A stretch of DNA of 64,000 nucleotides from BOKV01 sp041397525 (GCA_041397525.1 JAWKWL010000005.1:186001-250000), one strand, 5' to 3'; counted from the stretch's first letter, positions 6,697 to 16,146 are shown. The notes: generated by a model from the letters alone, not told the origin. Numbers and translations are program-made.

Positions 6697-8289
6697 ATGA
6701 CGCGCGAACACATATATCTGTTTGACACGACCCTGCGCGACGGGCAGCAGACGCCCGGCATCGATTTCTCCGTGGCCGACAAGGTCGCGATTGTGGCCAT
6801 GCTGGAGGAAATCGGCGTGGACTATGTCGAGGGCGGCTACCCGGGCGCCAATCCGACCGACACCGAATTCTTTTCGCGCAAGCGTACCAGCAAGGCCGGT
6901 TTTGTCGGCTTCGGCATGACCCGCAGACCGGGTGTTTCCGCCTCGAATGATCCGGGCCTTGTCGCCTTGTTGCAGTCGGCAACAGATGCGATCTGCTTTG
7001 TTGCCAAGAGCTGGAATTACCATGTCCGCGTCGCGCTCGGCACGACAAACGAGGAAAACCTCGTCTGCATTTCCGACTCCGTCAAGGCAACACTCGCCAC
7101 CGGTCGCGAGGCGATGATTGACTGCGAGCATTTCTTCGACGGTTACAAGGCCAATCCCGACTATGCGCTGCAATGCGCTCGCACGGCTTGTGAGGCAGGT
7201 GCGCGCTGGATCGTGCTTTGTGACACAAATGGCGGAACCCAGCCGCAGGAAGTGACCGATATCGTTCGCGCCGTCATTGCCTCCGGTATCCCTGGTGACA
7301 GGCTCGGTATTCACGCCCATGACGATACAGGCCAGGCGGTAGCCAATTCACTCGCCGCAATCGATGCCGGTGCGCGCCAGATCCAGGGCACGCTTAACGG
7401 CATCGGCGAGCGTTGTGGCAATGCCAACCTTGTCACGCTGATTGCCAGCCTTGCCCTGAAGCCGGCCTGGAGCGAGCGTTTCGAAACCGGTGTCAGCCAA
7501 CAGTCACTGGCAAGCCTCACCCGGCTTTCCCACAAGTTCGATGAATTGATCAATCGCGCGCCGGACCACCAGGCGCCTTATGTCGGCCAGTCTGCCTTTG
7601 CCACCAAGGCAGGCATCCATGCCTCTGCAATTCTCAAGGAACCGCAGACCTATGAGCATGTGCCGCCGGAATCCGTCGGCAATCGCCGCCGTGTGATGGT
7701 TTCCGACCAGGGTGGCAAGTCCAATTTTATCGCTGAACTGGAGCGGCGCGGCATCGCGGTCAACAAGTCCGACCCGCGGCTGGACCGGCTTGTGGCCATC
7801 GTCAAGGAACGCGAAAGCCAGGGCTGGGCCTATGAGGCGGCAGAAGCGAGCTTTGAAATCCTGGCGCGTTCGACGCTCGGTGCGGTGCCGGACTATTTCA
7901 ATGTCGAGAGTTTCCGTGTCCAGGTCGAGCGCCGCTTCAACGCAATCGGCGAGATCATTACGGTTTCGGAAGCCGTGGTGAAGGTCGAGGTTGACGGCCA
8001 GCGCTTTCTTTCAGTGGCCGAAGGGGCAGGGCCGGTCAATGCGCTGGACCGCGCTTTGCGCAAGGATCTCGGCAAATACCAGTCGGCCATCGCCGACCTT
8101 GAACTCGTCGACTACAAGGTCCGCATTCTCAACGGCGGCACCGAGGCCGTGACCCGCGTGCTGATCGAATCCTCCGATGACAGCGGCGAACGCTGGACCA
8201 CCATCGGCGTTTCCGACAACATCATCGACGCAAGTTTCCAGGCACTGGTTGATTCGATCCGCTTCAAGCTGATGAAATCAGGCGAATGA
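6697..8289 (+). CDS. cimA: (R)-citramalate synthase
   Basis: A 530-residue member of the DRE-TIM metallolyase family that condenses pyruvate and acetyl-CoA to citramalate, opening a threonine-independent route to isoleucine. The catalytic core shows FDTTLRDGQQ at residues 9-18 and the metal-binding HAHDD at about 206-210. The C-terminal LeuA regulatory domain (from about residue 385) binds the feedback inhibitor in this family. Length and the TPGIDFSV segment match CimA rather than LeuA (2-isopropylmalate synthase), its closest relative. The ATG at 6697 is chosen over the frame opening at 6640, which lies inside the 40-residue ORF. Confidence 0.9.
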   Translation: MTREHIYLFDTTLRDGQQTPGIDFSVADKVAIVAMLEEIGVDYVEGGYPGANPTDTEFFSRKRTSKAGFVGFGMTRRPGVSASNDPGLVALLQSATDAICFVAKSWNYHVRVALGTTNEENLVCISDSVKATLATGREAMIDCEHFFDGYKANPDYALQCARTACEAGARWIVLCDTNGGTQPQEVTDIVRAVIASGIPGDRLGIHAHDDTGQAVANSLAAIDAGARQIQGTLNGIGERCGNANLVTLIASLALKPAWSERFETGVSQQSLASLTRLSHKFDELINRAPDHQAPYVGQSAFATKAGIHASAILKEPQTYEHVPPESVGNRRRVMVSDQGGKSNFIAELERRGIAVNKSDPRLDRLVAIVKERESQGWAYEAAEASFEILARSTLGAVPDYFNVESFRVQVERRFNAIGEIITVSEAVVKVEVDGQRFLSVAEGAGPVNALDRALRKDLGKYQSAIADLELVDYKVRILNGGTEAVTRVLIESSDDSGERWTTIGVSDNIIDASFQALVDSIRFKLMKSGE

Positions 8290-8561
8290 CGAACGCCGGC
8301 CAAGCTTGCAGCCCCGGAAAAAATCCTGGCCCCATCCGTTCGAGACAAGCCACACGGTTCGAATGGGCATGAACGTATTTGCGACCTGGTAGGGCAGGCC
8401 AATCTTTGGCCCTGTTCCGCAAAGGGTTGTCGCGGTGTGGCTTTCCGGTTGTCGCATCTGTTTTGCATGGCATGCCAATGCTGACAGCGCCGTGTCACCG
8501 GTAAATTCGTGTCAGCGATTTTTGCGCTGGCAAGTTTTGCCGATCTGTATAAGCAGGATAC

Positions 8562-9488
8562 ATGACAAGCCTCACAGTTGCAGACGCACCAGCCAAGCCC
8601 GATCCAGCCAATACCGGTGACAGTCGCGAAGGTTTCATCCTCGCGCTGACAGTGTATTTTCTGTGGGGGTTCCTGCCTTTGTACATGAAGGCAGTGGCTC
8701 ACATCCCTTCCGCCGAAGTGGTGGCACACCGCATTTTCTGGTCTGTACCAGTCGCAGGCACAATCCTGTTGTGGATGCGGCGCACGGCCGACATCAAGCG
8801 GGCGGTCCGTGAGCCACGCACCCTTGCAATGGCAGCGCTTACCGCCTCACTCATTACGGTCAACTGGGGCATTTACGTCTGGGCAATTGCCGCGGGCAGG
8901 GCGCTGGAAACAGCGCTTGGCTATTACATCAATCCGCTTTTCTCGATTTTCCTCGGCGCTATCCTGCTTGGTGAGAGACTTGACCGGCTGAAAATTGCAG
9001 CCATTGCCCTTGCCGCTGCAGCGGTAATCCTTTTGACCGTGGAGACTGGTGGTCTGCCATGGGTTTCACTGACACTGACCGTGACTTGGGGCTTTTACGC
9101 ACTGTTCAAGAAAACACTGCCGGTTGGACCGACACAGGGTTTTTTCCTTGAAGTGCTGCTGCTGTCGCTGCCGGCGCTTGGCTACATCATCTGGCTCGAA
9201 AGCCATGGCAGCGGGCATTTCATCCAAACAGGAAGTTTCAACACCATCATGTTGATGCTGGCAGGGGTGGTGACGGCTGTTCCGCTGATCATCTATGCCA
9301 ATGCTGCCAAACGACTTCGCCTGTCCACCATCGGCATCATGCAATATATCGCGCCAACAATCATCTTTCTCATCGCGGTATTTGTATTCGGCGAACCTTT
9401 CGACCATGTCCGCCTGATCGCTTTTGCGCTGATCTGGACTGCACTTGCAATCTATTCCTGGAGCCTGTTCAGCGGCCGCAGACGATGA
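8562..9488 (+). CDS. rarD: RarD-type EamA/DMT transporter
   Basis: A 308-residue inner-membrane protein with about ten hydrophobic helices and the RarD signature near the N-terminus (YFLWGFLPLYMKA at about residues 31-43, then VVAHRIFWSVP). Two EamA repeats are visible, the second containing WGFYALFKKTLP. RarD proteins are drug/metabolite superfamily permeases related to chloramphenicol-sensitivity proteins, with the physiological substrate unknown. It ends 14 bases from the convergent LOG gene. The preceding 272 bases after cimA hold no credible gene; only a weak imperfect hairpin near 8393-8413 is seen. Confidence 0.88.
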   Translation: MTSLTVADAPAKPDPANTGDSREGFILALTVYFLWGFLPLYMKAVAHIPSAEVVAHRIFWSVPVAGTILLWMRRTADIKRAVREPRTLAMAALTASLITVNWGIYVWAIAAGRALETALGYYINPLFSIFLGAILLGERLDRLKIAAIALAAAAVILLTVETGGLPWVSLTLTVTWGFYALFKKTLPVGPTQGFFLEVLLLSLPALGYIIWLESHGSGHFIQTGSFNTIMLMLAGVVTAVPLIIYANAAKRLRLSTIGIMQYIAPTIIFLIAVFVFGEPFDHVRLIAFALIWTALAIYSWSLFSGRRR

Positions 9489-9502
9489 TTGGCATGTCGC
9501 GG

Positions 9503-10111
9503 TCAGAGCCTGGCGATTACCCCTGCGTCGCCTTCGCCTGCCGTTGAATGTGCCCATGCCGAGTTGATGGCGGGGACAATTTCGCCGACTTGCGAAAGTA
9601 CCAGCGGCTTCACTTTTGATGCAGTGTGGATAAACCCTGTCCCACCCATTTCGCCGAGCAATTCGAGAAACGGATTCCAGAAGCCTTCGACATTGGCGAG
9701 GCAGATCGGTTTGCTATGCCGTCCCAATTGTCCCCAGGTCATGACCTCGACGATTTCCTCCAGCGTGCCGATACCGCCCGGCAGGGCTACGAACGCGTCG
9801 GACAGCTCAAACATGGTGTGCTTGCGCTCATGCATGTCCGCCGTAACGATGGTCCGGGTCAGCCGCGTCAGCGAATCGCCTGATGATTCCTTCTCGATCA
9901 GGAATTGTGGGATGACGCCGGTGACCTCACCGCCACCTGCCAGCACTGCATCCGCCACCGCGCCCATGATACCCTTGGCACCGCCACCATAGACCAGTCC
10001 GATGCCTGCTTCAGCCATGGCCAAGCCCAACGCCGTTGCAGTTTCGACAAAGACCGGCCTGTTGCCGGGTTGTGAGCCGCAATAGATGCAGATGGAACGG
10101 GTAACGGGCAT
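9503..10111 (-). CDS. LOG family cytokinin-riboside phosphoribohydrolase-like protein
   Basis: A 202-residue Rossmann-fold protein of the TIGR00730/LOG family, which releases free bases from nucleoside 5'-monophosphates, including cytokinin ribotides. The family motif PGGIGTLEE is at residues 111-119, with the catalytic Arg in MHERKHTM (about Arg96) and Glu in the PGG motif. The frame is open to 10435, but the ATG at 10111 gives the usual MPVTRSICIYCGS start and normal length. It is divergent from the LysM gene with about 240 bases between. In plant-associated bacteria it could alter cytokinin pools, but the housekeeping role is unknown. Confidence 0.87.
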   Translation of the reverse strand: MPVTRSICIYCGSQPGNRPVFVETATALGLAMAEAGIGLVYGGGAKGIMGAVADAVLAGGGEVTGVIPQFLIEKESSGDSLTRLTRTIVTADMHERKHTMFELSDAFVALPGGIGTLEEIVEVMTWGQLGRHSKPICLANVEGFWNPFLELLGEMGGTGFIHTASKVKPLVLSQVGEIVPAINSAWAHSTAGEGDAGVIARL

Positions 10112-10352
10112 GATTTCGGGTCCCTGAAATTGTCGCATGATCGAACTTGATTCTTCGTGAGTGTAGCAGAACTGCACCTCGGGCAAACGGTTCCGGCCAT
10201 GCGCGGACACGCGAACTGTGACAAGGCCATATTGTTCTTTGCCGCGTTGCGTTATAAACCGGACCAAAGTTTGGATCATTGGCAGCAATGAAATGCGCCC
10301 TGGTCCGCAGGGAAGCCGCCAGCAAGGTCGCGGCAGCACAAGGAACTCGCAG

Positions 10353-11798
10353 ATGATAACGGCATATCTCAAGGCAAATCCGATTGTCTCATGGGTAGTG
10401 GCAGGCGGCGTGGCGGTATCCGGCGCGGCAGGCACCTATGTCTATAACCAGGACAGGGCACAGAAGCCGGCGGAACTCGTCTCCGCCATCCCGCAAACAG
10501 TGGCTCCCAAGGTCGAGGAGGCAAAGCCGGAAGTTGCGGCACCGAAAGTTGAGGAAGTTAAACCGGAAACACCAGCTGCAGCTGCAGTCGCTGAACCCCG
10601 CTTTGATGTCTTGCGGGTGGAGAAGGACGGTTCGGCCGTCATCGCCGGAACGGCGCCTGCTGGAAGCAAGGTCGACATTCTTTCCGACGGCGCGGTCATC
10701 GCATCAACTATGGCCAGCGACGCCGGTGATTTCGCCATCGTCCTCGACACGCCTCTGGCACCGGGTCCGCACGAACTCTCGATCCGCTCAACAGCTGCCG
10801 ATGGTACTATGCTGATGTCCTCGGAAACCGGCATCATCAATATCCCCGAAGCCGGTGGCGAATTGCTGGCCATGGTTACCAAGGAAGGCGAGGCAAGCCG
10901 CGTGCTGCAGCAGCCCGAACCTGTGGCAGAAGCACCGAAGGAAGAGGCGACTGCAACGCCAACCGCCGATGCACCTGCGGCTGAGGCACCAGCAGCTGAA
11001 GCTCCGAAGGAAGAACCTGCTCAGGAAGTGGCAAAAGTCGAGCCGGCGCAGGAACCTGCGGCTGAGCCCGCTCCGCAAGCGACCGCGGAAGAAAAGCCGG
11101 CCGTGGAAGCTGAGGCAAAGCCAACCGAACCAGCGGCGGAAGTGAAACCGGTTCTCGTTCAGGCAGTTGACGTCGAAGCTGGCCGCATATTCGTGGCTGG
11201 CACGGGAGAACCCGGTCGTATCGTCAACATCTACATGGACGACAATTTCGTCGGCGCGGCCAAGGTAGGCGATGCAGGCAACTTCCTGCTTGAGGCGAAC
11301 GCAGAAGTGCCGAACGGCACCCACAAGGTCCGTGCGGACATGCTGGAGCCTGGCAGTGCAGTTGTCGCTACCCGCGCGGAAGTGGCGCTTGTCCATGAGG
11401 CTCCGGCGCCAGAGCCGGTTCAAACGGCAGAGGCAAAACCGGAACCGGCAACCGAGCCAGTGTCGAAGCCAGCCGCTGAACCTGTGGCAGAAGCAAAGCC
11501 AGCGCCCCAGCCTGCAGCTGAAACAGCTGCTGCTGCCGAACCTGCCACTGAAGCCAAGCCGGTCGAAACCGCAGTTGCGGAGAAACCGGCAGTCGAAACA
11601 ATCCGCAGTGGCGCTTCAGTCATCATCCGCAAGGGTGATAATCTTTGGCGGGTTTCCCGCCGGATGCTCGGTGCAGGCATTCGCTACACCACCATCTATG
11701 AGGCCAATCGCGGGCAGATCACCAATCCGAACCTGATCTTCCCCGGCCAGGTCTTTGATGTTCCTGGCGGCAAGGAAGACGAAGCCGCAAAGGGTTGA
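10353..11798 (+). CDS. LysM-domain envelope protein with Ala/Pro/Glu-rich linkers
   Basis: A 481-residue protein anchored by an N-terminal hydrophobic segment (residues 10-29). It then alternates Ala/Pro/Glu/Lys-rich low-complexity linkers with two short beta-rich Ig-like modules: about residues 85-150 (FDVLRVEKDGSAVIAG) and about 270-330 (VDVEAGRIFVAGTGEPG). A single LysM domain at about 425-472 (IIRKGDNLWRVSRRMLG to NPNLIFPGQVFDVP) should bind peptidoglycan. The arrangement is common in rhizobial LysM proteins of unknown function. The start at 10353 is chosen because it opens directly into the membrane segment. A strong terminator follows at 11836. Confidence 0.85.
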   Translation: MITAYLKANPIVSWVVAGGVAVSGAAGTYVYNQDRAQKPAELVSAIPQTVAPKVEEAKPEVAAPKVEEVKPETPAAAAVAEPRFDVLRVEKDGSAVIAGTAPAGSKVDILSDGAVIASTMASDAGDFAIVLDTPLAPGPHELSIRSTAADGTMLMSSETGIINIPEAGGELLAMVTKEGEASRVLQQPEPVAEAPKEEATATPTADAPAAEAPAAEAPKEEPAQEVAKVEPAQEPAAEPAPQATAEEKPAVEAEAKPTEPAAEVKPVLVQAVDVEAGRIFVAGTGEPGRIVNIYMDDNFVGAAKVGDAGNFLLEANAEVPNGTHKVRADMLEPGSAVVATRAEVALVHEAPAPEPVQTAEAKPEPATEPVSKPAAEPVAEAKPAPQPAAETAAAAEPATEAKPVETAVAEKPAVETIRSGASVIIRKGDNLWRVSRRMLGAGIRYTTIYEANRGQITNPNLIFPGQVFDVPGGKEDEAAKG

Positions 11799-11835
11799 CC
11801 TTGCGCTCATGCGTGCCCATTTGAATTGATACATT

Positions 11836-11875
11836 GCCGCGCAACGGACAAAACTGCTGCGCGGCTTTTCTTTTC
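11836..11875 (+). terminator. intrinsic terminator after the LysM gene
   Basis: A perfect 8-base stem, GCCGCGCA (11836-11843) with TGCGCGGC (11858-11865), is followed directly by TTTTCTTTT. It lies 38 bases after the LysM stop. It also overlaps the beginning of the long open frame of the next gene, showing that the ABC transporter start must lie further downstream. Confidence 0.85.
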
Positions 11876-11908
11876 CTCGCATACCGCGACACCGGGGCGG
11901 AGCCTCCC

Positions 11909-13813
11909 TTGAAAAAGATCAAACCGGATATTGCAAAGCAGCCAACGGTCAGCGCCGAAGGCTCTGATACATGGCGCACGATTCGCAACCTGTGGCCTTA
12001 TATGTGGCCGGGGGACCGACCGGATCTGAAGGCCCGCGTGCTCTGGGCGATGCTGATCCTTGTCTTTGCAAAGGTCATTACGGTTCTGGTGCCGTATTTC
12101 TACAAGTGGTCGACAGATGCGCTGACCGGCGGCAACACCACACCCGGATGGCTGCCGGCTTTTCTCGTCGTTCCGGTCATGCTGGTGATTGCCTACAATG
12201 TCGGTCGTGTTGCGATGACCGGCTTCAACCAGATCCGCGATGCCATGTTCGCGAGCGTCGGCCAGCATGCCGTGAGGCAGTTGTCGACGATCGTTTTCCG
12301 GCACATGCATGCGCTATCGCTGCGCTATCACCTGCAGCGGCGCACGGGCGGACTTTCTCGCGTCATTGAGCGCGGTACCAAGGGGATTGAGGCGATAGTC
12401 CGCTTCACCATCCTCAATGGCGGTCCGACGATCATCGAGTTTGCCTTCATGGCAGCCGTCATCTGGTACCAGTTCGATGTCTGGTATGTGGTCGTCATTG
12501 CAGTAATGATATGGGCCTATGTCTGGTTTTCGGTGCGGGCAAGTGACTGGCGCATTTCCATCCGTCGCGACATGAACACCAATGACACTGACGCCAATTC
12601 CAAGGCGGTTGATTCACTGCTCAATTTCGAAACCGTCAAATATTTCGGCAATGAGCGCTGGGAGGCAGAACGCTTTGACCAGTCGATGGCGCGCTATGAA
12701 AAGGCTGCGACACGGGTCTGGACCTCGCTCGCCTGGCTCAATTTCGGCCAGGCGGTAATTCTGGGCATTGGCACCGGCATCTGCATGGTCATGTCGGCGA
12801 TGGCTGTAAGCCGTGGCGAGCAGACAGTTGGCGATTTCGTGCTAATCAATGCGTTGTTGCTGCAACTTTCCATCCCGCTCAACTTCATCGGCTTCATCTA
12901 TCGTGAAATTCGCCAGGGTCTCACCGACATTGAGGCGATGTTCGATCTCCTCGATGTTGAGCAGGAGGTACAGGACAAGCACGACGCCAGAACGCTGAAA
13001 ATCGAAAAAGGCGCGATAGCCTTCGACAATGTCGATTTCCGCTACGATCCCGACCGGCCGATTCTGAAGAATGTTTCCTTCAAGGTGCCTGCGGGAAAGA
13101 CAGTAGCCATCGTCGGTCCCTCGGGGGCAGGCAAATCGACTATTTCGCGGCTCTTGTTCCGCTTTTATGACGTGACCGGCGGTGCAATCACCGTTGACGG
13201 GCAGGACATTCGCGATGTGACGCAGACCTCGTTGCGCGCCGCCATCGGCATGGTCCCACAGGATACCGTGCTGTTCAACGACACCGTTGCCTACAATATT
13301 GGCTATGGGCGCACCAGTGCCACGCAGGCGGAAGTGGAAAAGGCTGCCGACATGGCCCAGATCGGGGAATTCATCCGCAGCCTGCCAAAAGGTTTTGCGA
13401 GCGAGGTCGGCGAGCGCGGCTTGAAGCTTTCCGGCGGCGAGAAGCAGCGTGTCGCCATTGCCCGCACCTTGCTCAAGGCACCGCCAATTCTCATTCTCGA
13501 TGAGGCAACCTCGGCACTCGACACCCATACCGAGCGTGAGATCCAGTCTTCGCTCGACATGGTCTCGAAAGACCGCACCACCCTGGTGATCGCGCATCGC
13601 CTGTCGACCGTCATCAATGCCGACGAGATCATCGTCCTCAAGGCGGGCGAGATCGCAGAGCGCGGTACTCACAAGGCACTGCTGCGCAAGAAGGGGCTCT
13701 ATGCCGAGATGTGGAGCCGCCAGCGCGAGGCGACAGAGGCAGAGGAACGCCTGCGCGCCGCACGCGAAAGCGACGAACTTGGCGTGATCGTTCGCGGCAA
13801 GACAGCAGGCTGA
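11909..13813 (+). CDS. Atm1/HMT-type ABC exporter
   Basis: A 634-residue half-transporter with an N-terminal six-helix membrane domain (about residues 30-330) and a C-terminal ATPase. Walker A GPSGAGKST starts at about residue 403, the signature LSGGEKQR at about 507, and Walker B ILILDEATSALD follows. The segment VDSLLNFETVKYFGNE is characteristic of the Atm1/HMT1 group, which exports glutathione-linked sulfur, metal or heavy-metal conjugates. The frame is open from 11834 but that part lies in a terminator. The TTG at 11909, seven bases after GGAG, is the best start. It is a single-gene unit. Confidence 0.88.
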   Translation: MKKIKPDIAKQPTVSAEGSDTWRTIRNLWPYMWPGDRPDLKARVLWAMLILVFAKVITVLVPYFYKWSTDALTGGNTTPGWLPAFLVVPVMLVIAYNVGRVAMTGFNQIRDAMFASVGQHAVRQLSTIVFRHMHALSLRYHLQRRTGGLSRVIERGTKGIEAIVRFTILNGGPTIIEFAFMAAVIWYQFDVWYVVVIAVMIWAYVWFSVRASDWRISIRRDMNTNDTDANSKAVDSLLNFETVKYFGNERWEAERFDQSMARYEKAATRVWTSLAWLNFGQAVILGIGTGICMVMSAMAVSRGEQTVGDFVLINALLLQLSIPLNFIGFIYREIRQGLTDIEAMFDLLDVEQEVQDKHDARTLKIEKGAIAFDNVDFRYDPDRPILKNVSFKVPAGKTVAIVGPSGAGKSTISRLLFRFYDVTGGAITVDGQDIRDVTQTSLRAAIGMVPQDTVLFNDTVAYNIGYGRTSATQAEVEKAADMAQIGEFIRSLPKGFASEVGERGLKLSGGEKQRVAIARTLLKAPPILILDEATSALDTHTEREIQSSLDMVSKDRTTLVIAHRLSTVINADEIIVLKAGEIAERGTHKALLRKKGLYAEMWSRQREATEAEERLRAARESDELGVIVRGKTAG

Positions 13814-13831
13814 GGCGGGAAGGTTCCCGCC
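13814..13831. terminator. palindrome between convergent genes, possible terminator
   Basis: GGCGGGAA (13814-13821) is the exact reverse complement of TTCCCGCC (13824-13831). It begins immediately after the ABC exporter stop and 23 bases before the end of the convergent EF-hand gene. There is no T-run on either side, so it may be a transcript-stabilising hairpin rather than an intrinsic terminator. Confidence 0.45.
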
Positions 13832-13853
13832 TCCGCTCCGCTATCCTGCAAGC

Positions 13854-14390
13854 CTAGCTGCGATGCAGCGAGCGGAATTCCCAGGGGGTCACTTCGCCGT
13901 CCTTGTTGGTATCGGCTTCTTCATAGCGTGCCTTGCCGGCTGCCATGAACTCGGCCTTCGAGACCTTTCCGTCCTTGTCGCTATCCATTGGCGCAAACCT
14001 TGCCTGCTTCTGCTCCTGGCGCTCTTTCATGCGCTCCTCGTTGCGCCCTTCCTGCGGACCCATGCGCACGGCCATGTATTCTTCCTCGCTGAGAAAGCCG
14101 TCATCGTCGGCATCCATGGCAAGATAGACACTCTCGCGCTGCGCGGCAGCTTCGTCAGGTGAAATGATACCATCGTCATTGGCATCAATGATGGCGAAAC
14201 GGCCCATCTGGCGACCTTCTCCGCGCATCATGCGGCCTTCGCCACGGTTCCAGCCCCAGCCCATCATCCAGTGACGACCATTGCCGCGATAACTGTCATT
14301 GTCATCATCTGCCGCCGCAGGAACGGCAGTTGCCAGAAGTGCCGCCGTCATGGCGGCCAGAAAGGTGGTTGTTGATAATGCACGGATCAT
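13854..14390 (-). CDS. exported EF-hand protein with four calcium loops
   Basis: A 178-residue protein with a signal peptide (residues 1-27, ending AVPAAA). A Gly/Arg/Met/Trp-rich stretch at residues 34-63 (for example RHWMMGWGWNRGEG) is followed by four canonical EF-hand loops at residues 69-80, 93-104, 136-147 and 160-171. Each has Asp at positions 1, 3 and 5, or Asn at 3, and Glu at 12. It should therefore bind calcium in the periplasm. Similar small EF-hand proteins are common in Rhizobiales, with unknown roles. It is divergent from psd, with 185 bases between them. Confidence 0.88.
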   Translation of the reverse strand: MIRALSTTTFLAAMTAALLATAVPAAADDDNDSYRGNGRHWMMGWGWNRGEGRMMRGEGRQMGRFAIIDANDDGIISPDEAAAQRESVYLAMDADDDGFLSEEEYMAVRMGPQEGRNEERMKERQEQKQARFAPMDSDKDGKVSKAEFMAAGKARYEEADTNKDGEVTPWEFRSLHRS

Positions 14391-14575
14391 CGGGTTTCTC
14401 CTTGTTGATTGGATGCCCGATAATCGGCCTGGCCAGCGGAACTGCGCTTGCGCCAGATCAATATGGAGAAAATGTAATATGTCGCGCGAATTGGGACCCG
14501 CGAAGTTGCCGCCATCGCCACCTTCCCCCCATGCCCGATTCCTGCTAGCAAACGGCTACAAAACGGAAGGCTGCC

Positions 14576-15283
14576 ATGGATTTTTCCAACCTGTTCTCTA
14601 CGCTCAGAAAATCGCTTGTCCCCATTCACAAGGAAGGCTGGCCGTTCATCGCAATATTCTTCGTCGTCGCGATAGTGGCCGGTTGGTTTTCCGATCCCTT
14701 GTTCTATCTCGGCATGGCGCTGACCGCATGGTGCGCCTATTTCTTTCGCGATCCGCAGCGTGTTTCACCTGTCAGTGACGATTTCATCATTTCGCCCGCT
14801 GACGGAAGGATATCCCATATCGGCCAGGCTGTACCGCCACGCGAACTGGGAATGGGAAGCGACCCTTGCACCCGTGTCTCGGTGTTCATGAATGTCTTCA
14901 ACTGCCATGTGAACCGCGCACCTGTTCGCGGACACATTGAGATGATCGTCCACAAGCACGGCAAGTTCCTCAATGCCGAACTTGACAAGGCAAGCGATGA
15001 GAACGAACGCAATTCGCTGCTGATCGACGGCCCGCATGGCAAGGTTGGTGTTGTCCAGGTTGCGGGCCTCGTGGCCCGGCGCATTGTCTGCTGGTCGCGC
15101 GAAGGCGACACCCTGGCGACAGGCGAGCGGTTCGGTCTCATACGCTTCGGTTCGCGCCTTGATGTCTACATGCCCAGGGGGGCACAGGTTTGCGTGGCAC
15201 TCGGCCAGACGGCAATTGCCGGTGAAACCATTCTTGCCCGCCATGACGGTGCGCCTGTTGCGCCGGTAACCCGGGTGGCCTGA
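14576..15283 (+). CDS. psd: phosphatidylserine decarboxylase proenzyme
   Basis: A 235-residue short-type PSD that converts phosphatidylserine to phosphatidylethanolamine. It has membrane-associated hydrophobic segments at about residues 22-52, the FMNVFNCHVNRAP stretch near 103-115, and the self-cleavage site RFGSRLDVY, where the chain would cut between Gly192 and Ser193 to create the pyruvoyl cofactor. The RFGS form replaces the LGST of enterobacterial enzymes, as expected for the alphaproteobacterial short type. pssA, the preceding enzyme of the pathway, starts two bases after the stop. Confidence 0.95.
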   Translation: MDFSNLFSTLRKSLVPIHKEGWPFIAIFFVVAIVAGWFSDPLFYLGMALTAWCAYFFRDPQRVSPVSDDFIISPADGRISHIGQAVPPRELGMGSDPCTRVSVFMNVFNCHVNRAPVRGHIEMIVHKHGKFLNAELDKASDENERNSLLIDGPHGKVGVVQVAGLVARRIVCWSREGDTLATGERFGLIRFGSRLDVYMPRGAQVCVALGQTAIAGETILARHDGAPVAPVTRVA

Positions 15284-15285
15284 CG

Positions 15286-16146
15286 ATGGAAACCCCGTTT
15301 CCTCCGTTCAATCCCGATGGCGAATCCGATGGGGAAGCGGGTATTGAAGGCTATGCCAGCCCCAGATTGCGTGACATTCCGCTGCGCTCCATTTTCCCGA
15401 ACCTGCTGACGCTGCTGGCGATCTGCTCAGGTCTGACCTCAATCCGCTTTGCGATTGAGGACCAGATCAGCCTCGCGGTTGGCGCGATCATTCTTGCTGC
15501 TTTTCTTGACGGTATCGATGGCCGTGTCGCGCGGTTTCTCAAATCAACCTCGCGCTTCGGCGCGCAGATGGACAGTCTTGCCGATTTCGTCAATTTCGGC
15601 GTGGCACCGGCGATGCTGCTCTATTTCACCCTGCTTGACGGCGTGCGGAGCTTTGGCTGGATTGCCGCGCTGATCTATGCCAGTTGCGCCTGCCTGCGGC
15701 TCGCGCGCTTCAACGTCATGCTGGACATGCCGGACCGGCCGAAATGGCAGAACAATTTCTTTGTTGGTGTTCCCGCACCAGCTGGCGCGATGACGGTTCT
15801 CGCTCCCGTTTATCTGCATCAGCTCGGCATTGAGAACTCGCAGTCGTTCGACAGCCTGTCCGCAGTCTACGCTGTCGCTATCGGCCTGCTGATGGTTTCG
15901 AGCCTGCCGACATTCTCGGGCAAGGACATGGGTAAACGCATCCCGCGAGAATATGTGCTGCCCTTGCTTATTGTGGCTGTTGCCTTCGTCGGTGTGCTGC
16001 TGTCATGGCCCTGGGAAACGCTTGGCGGCCTTGCGCTCCTGTACCTGGCCGGAATGCCGTTCGGCTATCAGGCGTGGCACCGCCATGTTGCTGAGGAAAT
16101 CGAAAAATCCGCCCAAGCCCGGGCCGAAACCGGCACTGAATCCTAG
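15286..16146 (+). CDS. pssA: CDP-diacylglycerol--serine O-phosphatidyltransferase
   Basis: A 286-residue membrane enzyme that makes phosphatidylserine from CDP-diacylglycerol and serine. The CDP-alcohol phosphotransferase motif begins at Asp75: DGIDGRVAR, then eight residues to Gly, then MDSLADF, supplying the metal-binding aspartates. About seven or eight hydrophobic segments follow. It is co-transcribed with psd (two-base gap), so the two steps to phosphatidylethanolamine are linked. The last four bases overlap the convergent acyl-ACP synthetase-like gene. Confidence 0.95.
   Translation: METPFPPFNPDGESDGEAGIEGYASPRLRDIPLRSIFPNLLTLLAICSGLTSIRFAIEDQISLAVGAIILAAFLDGIDGRVARFLKSTSRFGAQMDSLADFVNFGVAPAMLLYFTLLDGVRSFGWIAALIYASCACLRLARFNVMLDMPDRPKWQNNFFVGVPAPAGAMTVLAPVYLHQLGIENSQSFDSLSAVYAVAIGLLMVSSLPTFSGKDMGKRIPREYVLPLLIVAVAFVGVLLSWPWETLGGLALLYLAGMPFGYQAWHRHVAEEIEKSAQARAETGTES

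Noticed and set aside
8290..8561. Short frames between cimA and rarD
   Set aside because: Composition is low-quality and no ribosome site is seen; treated as non-coding.
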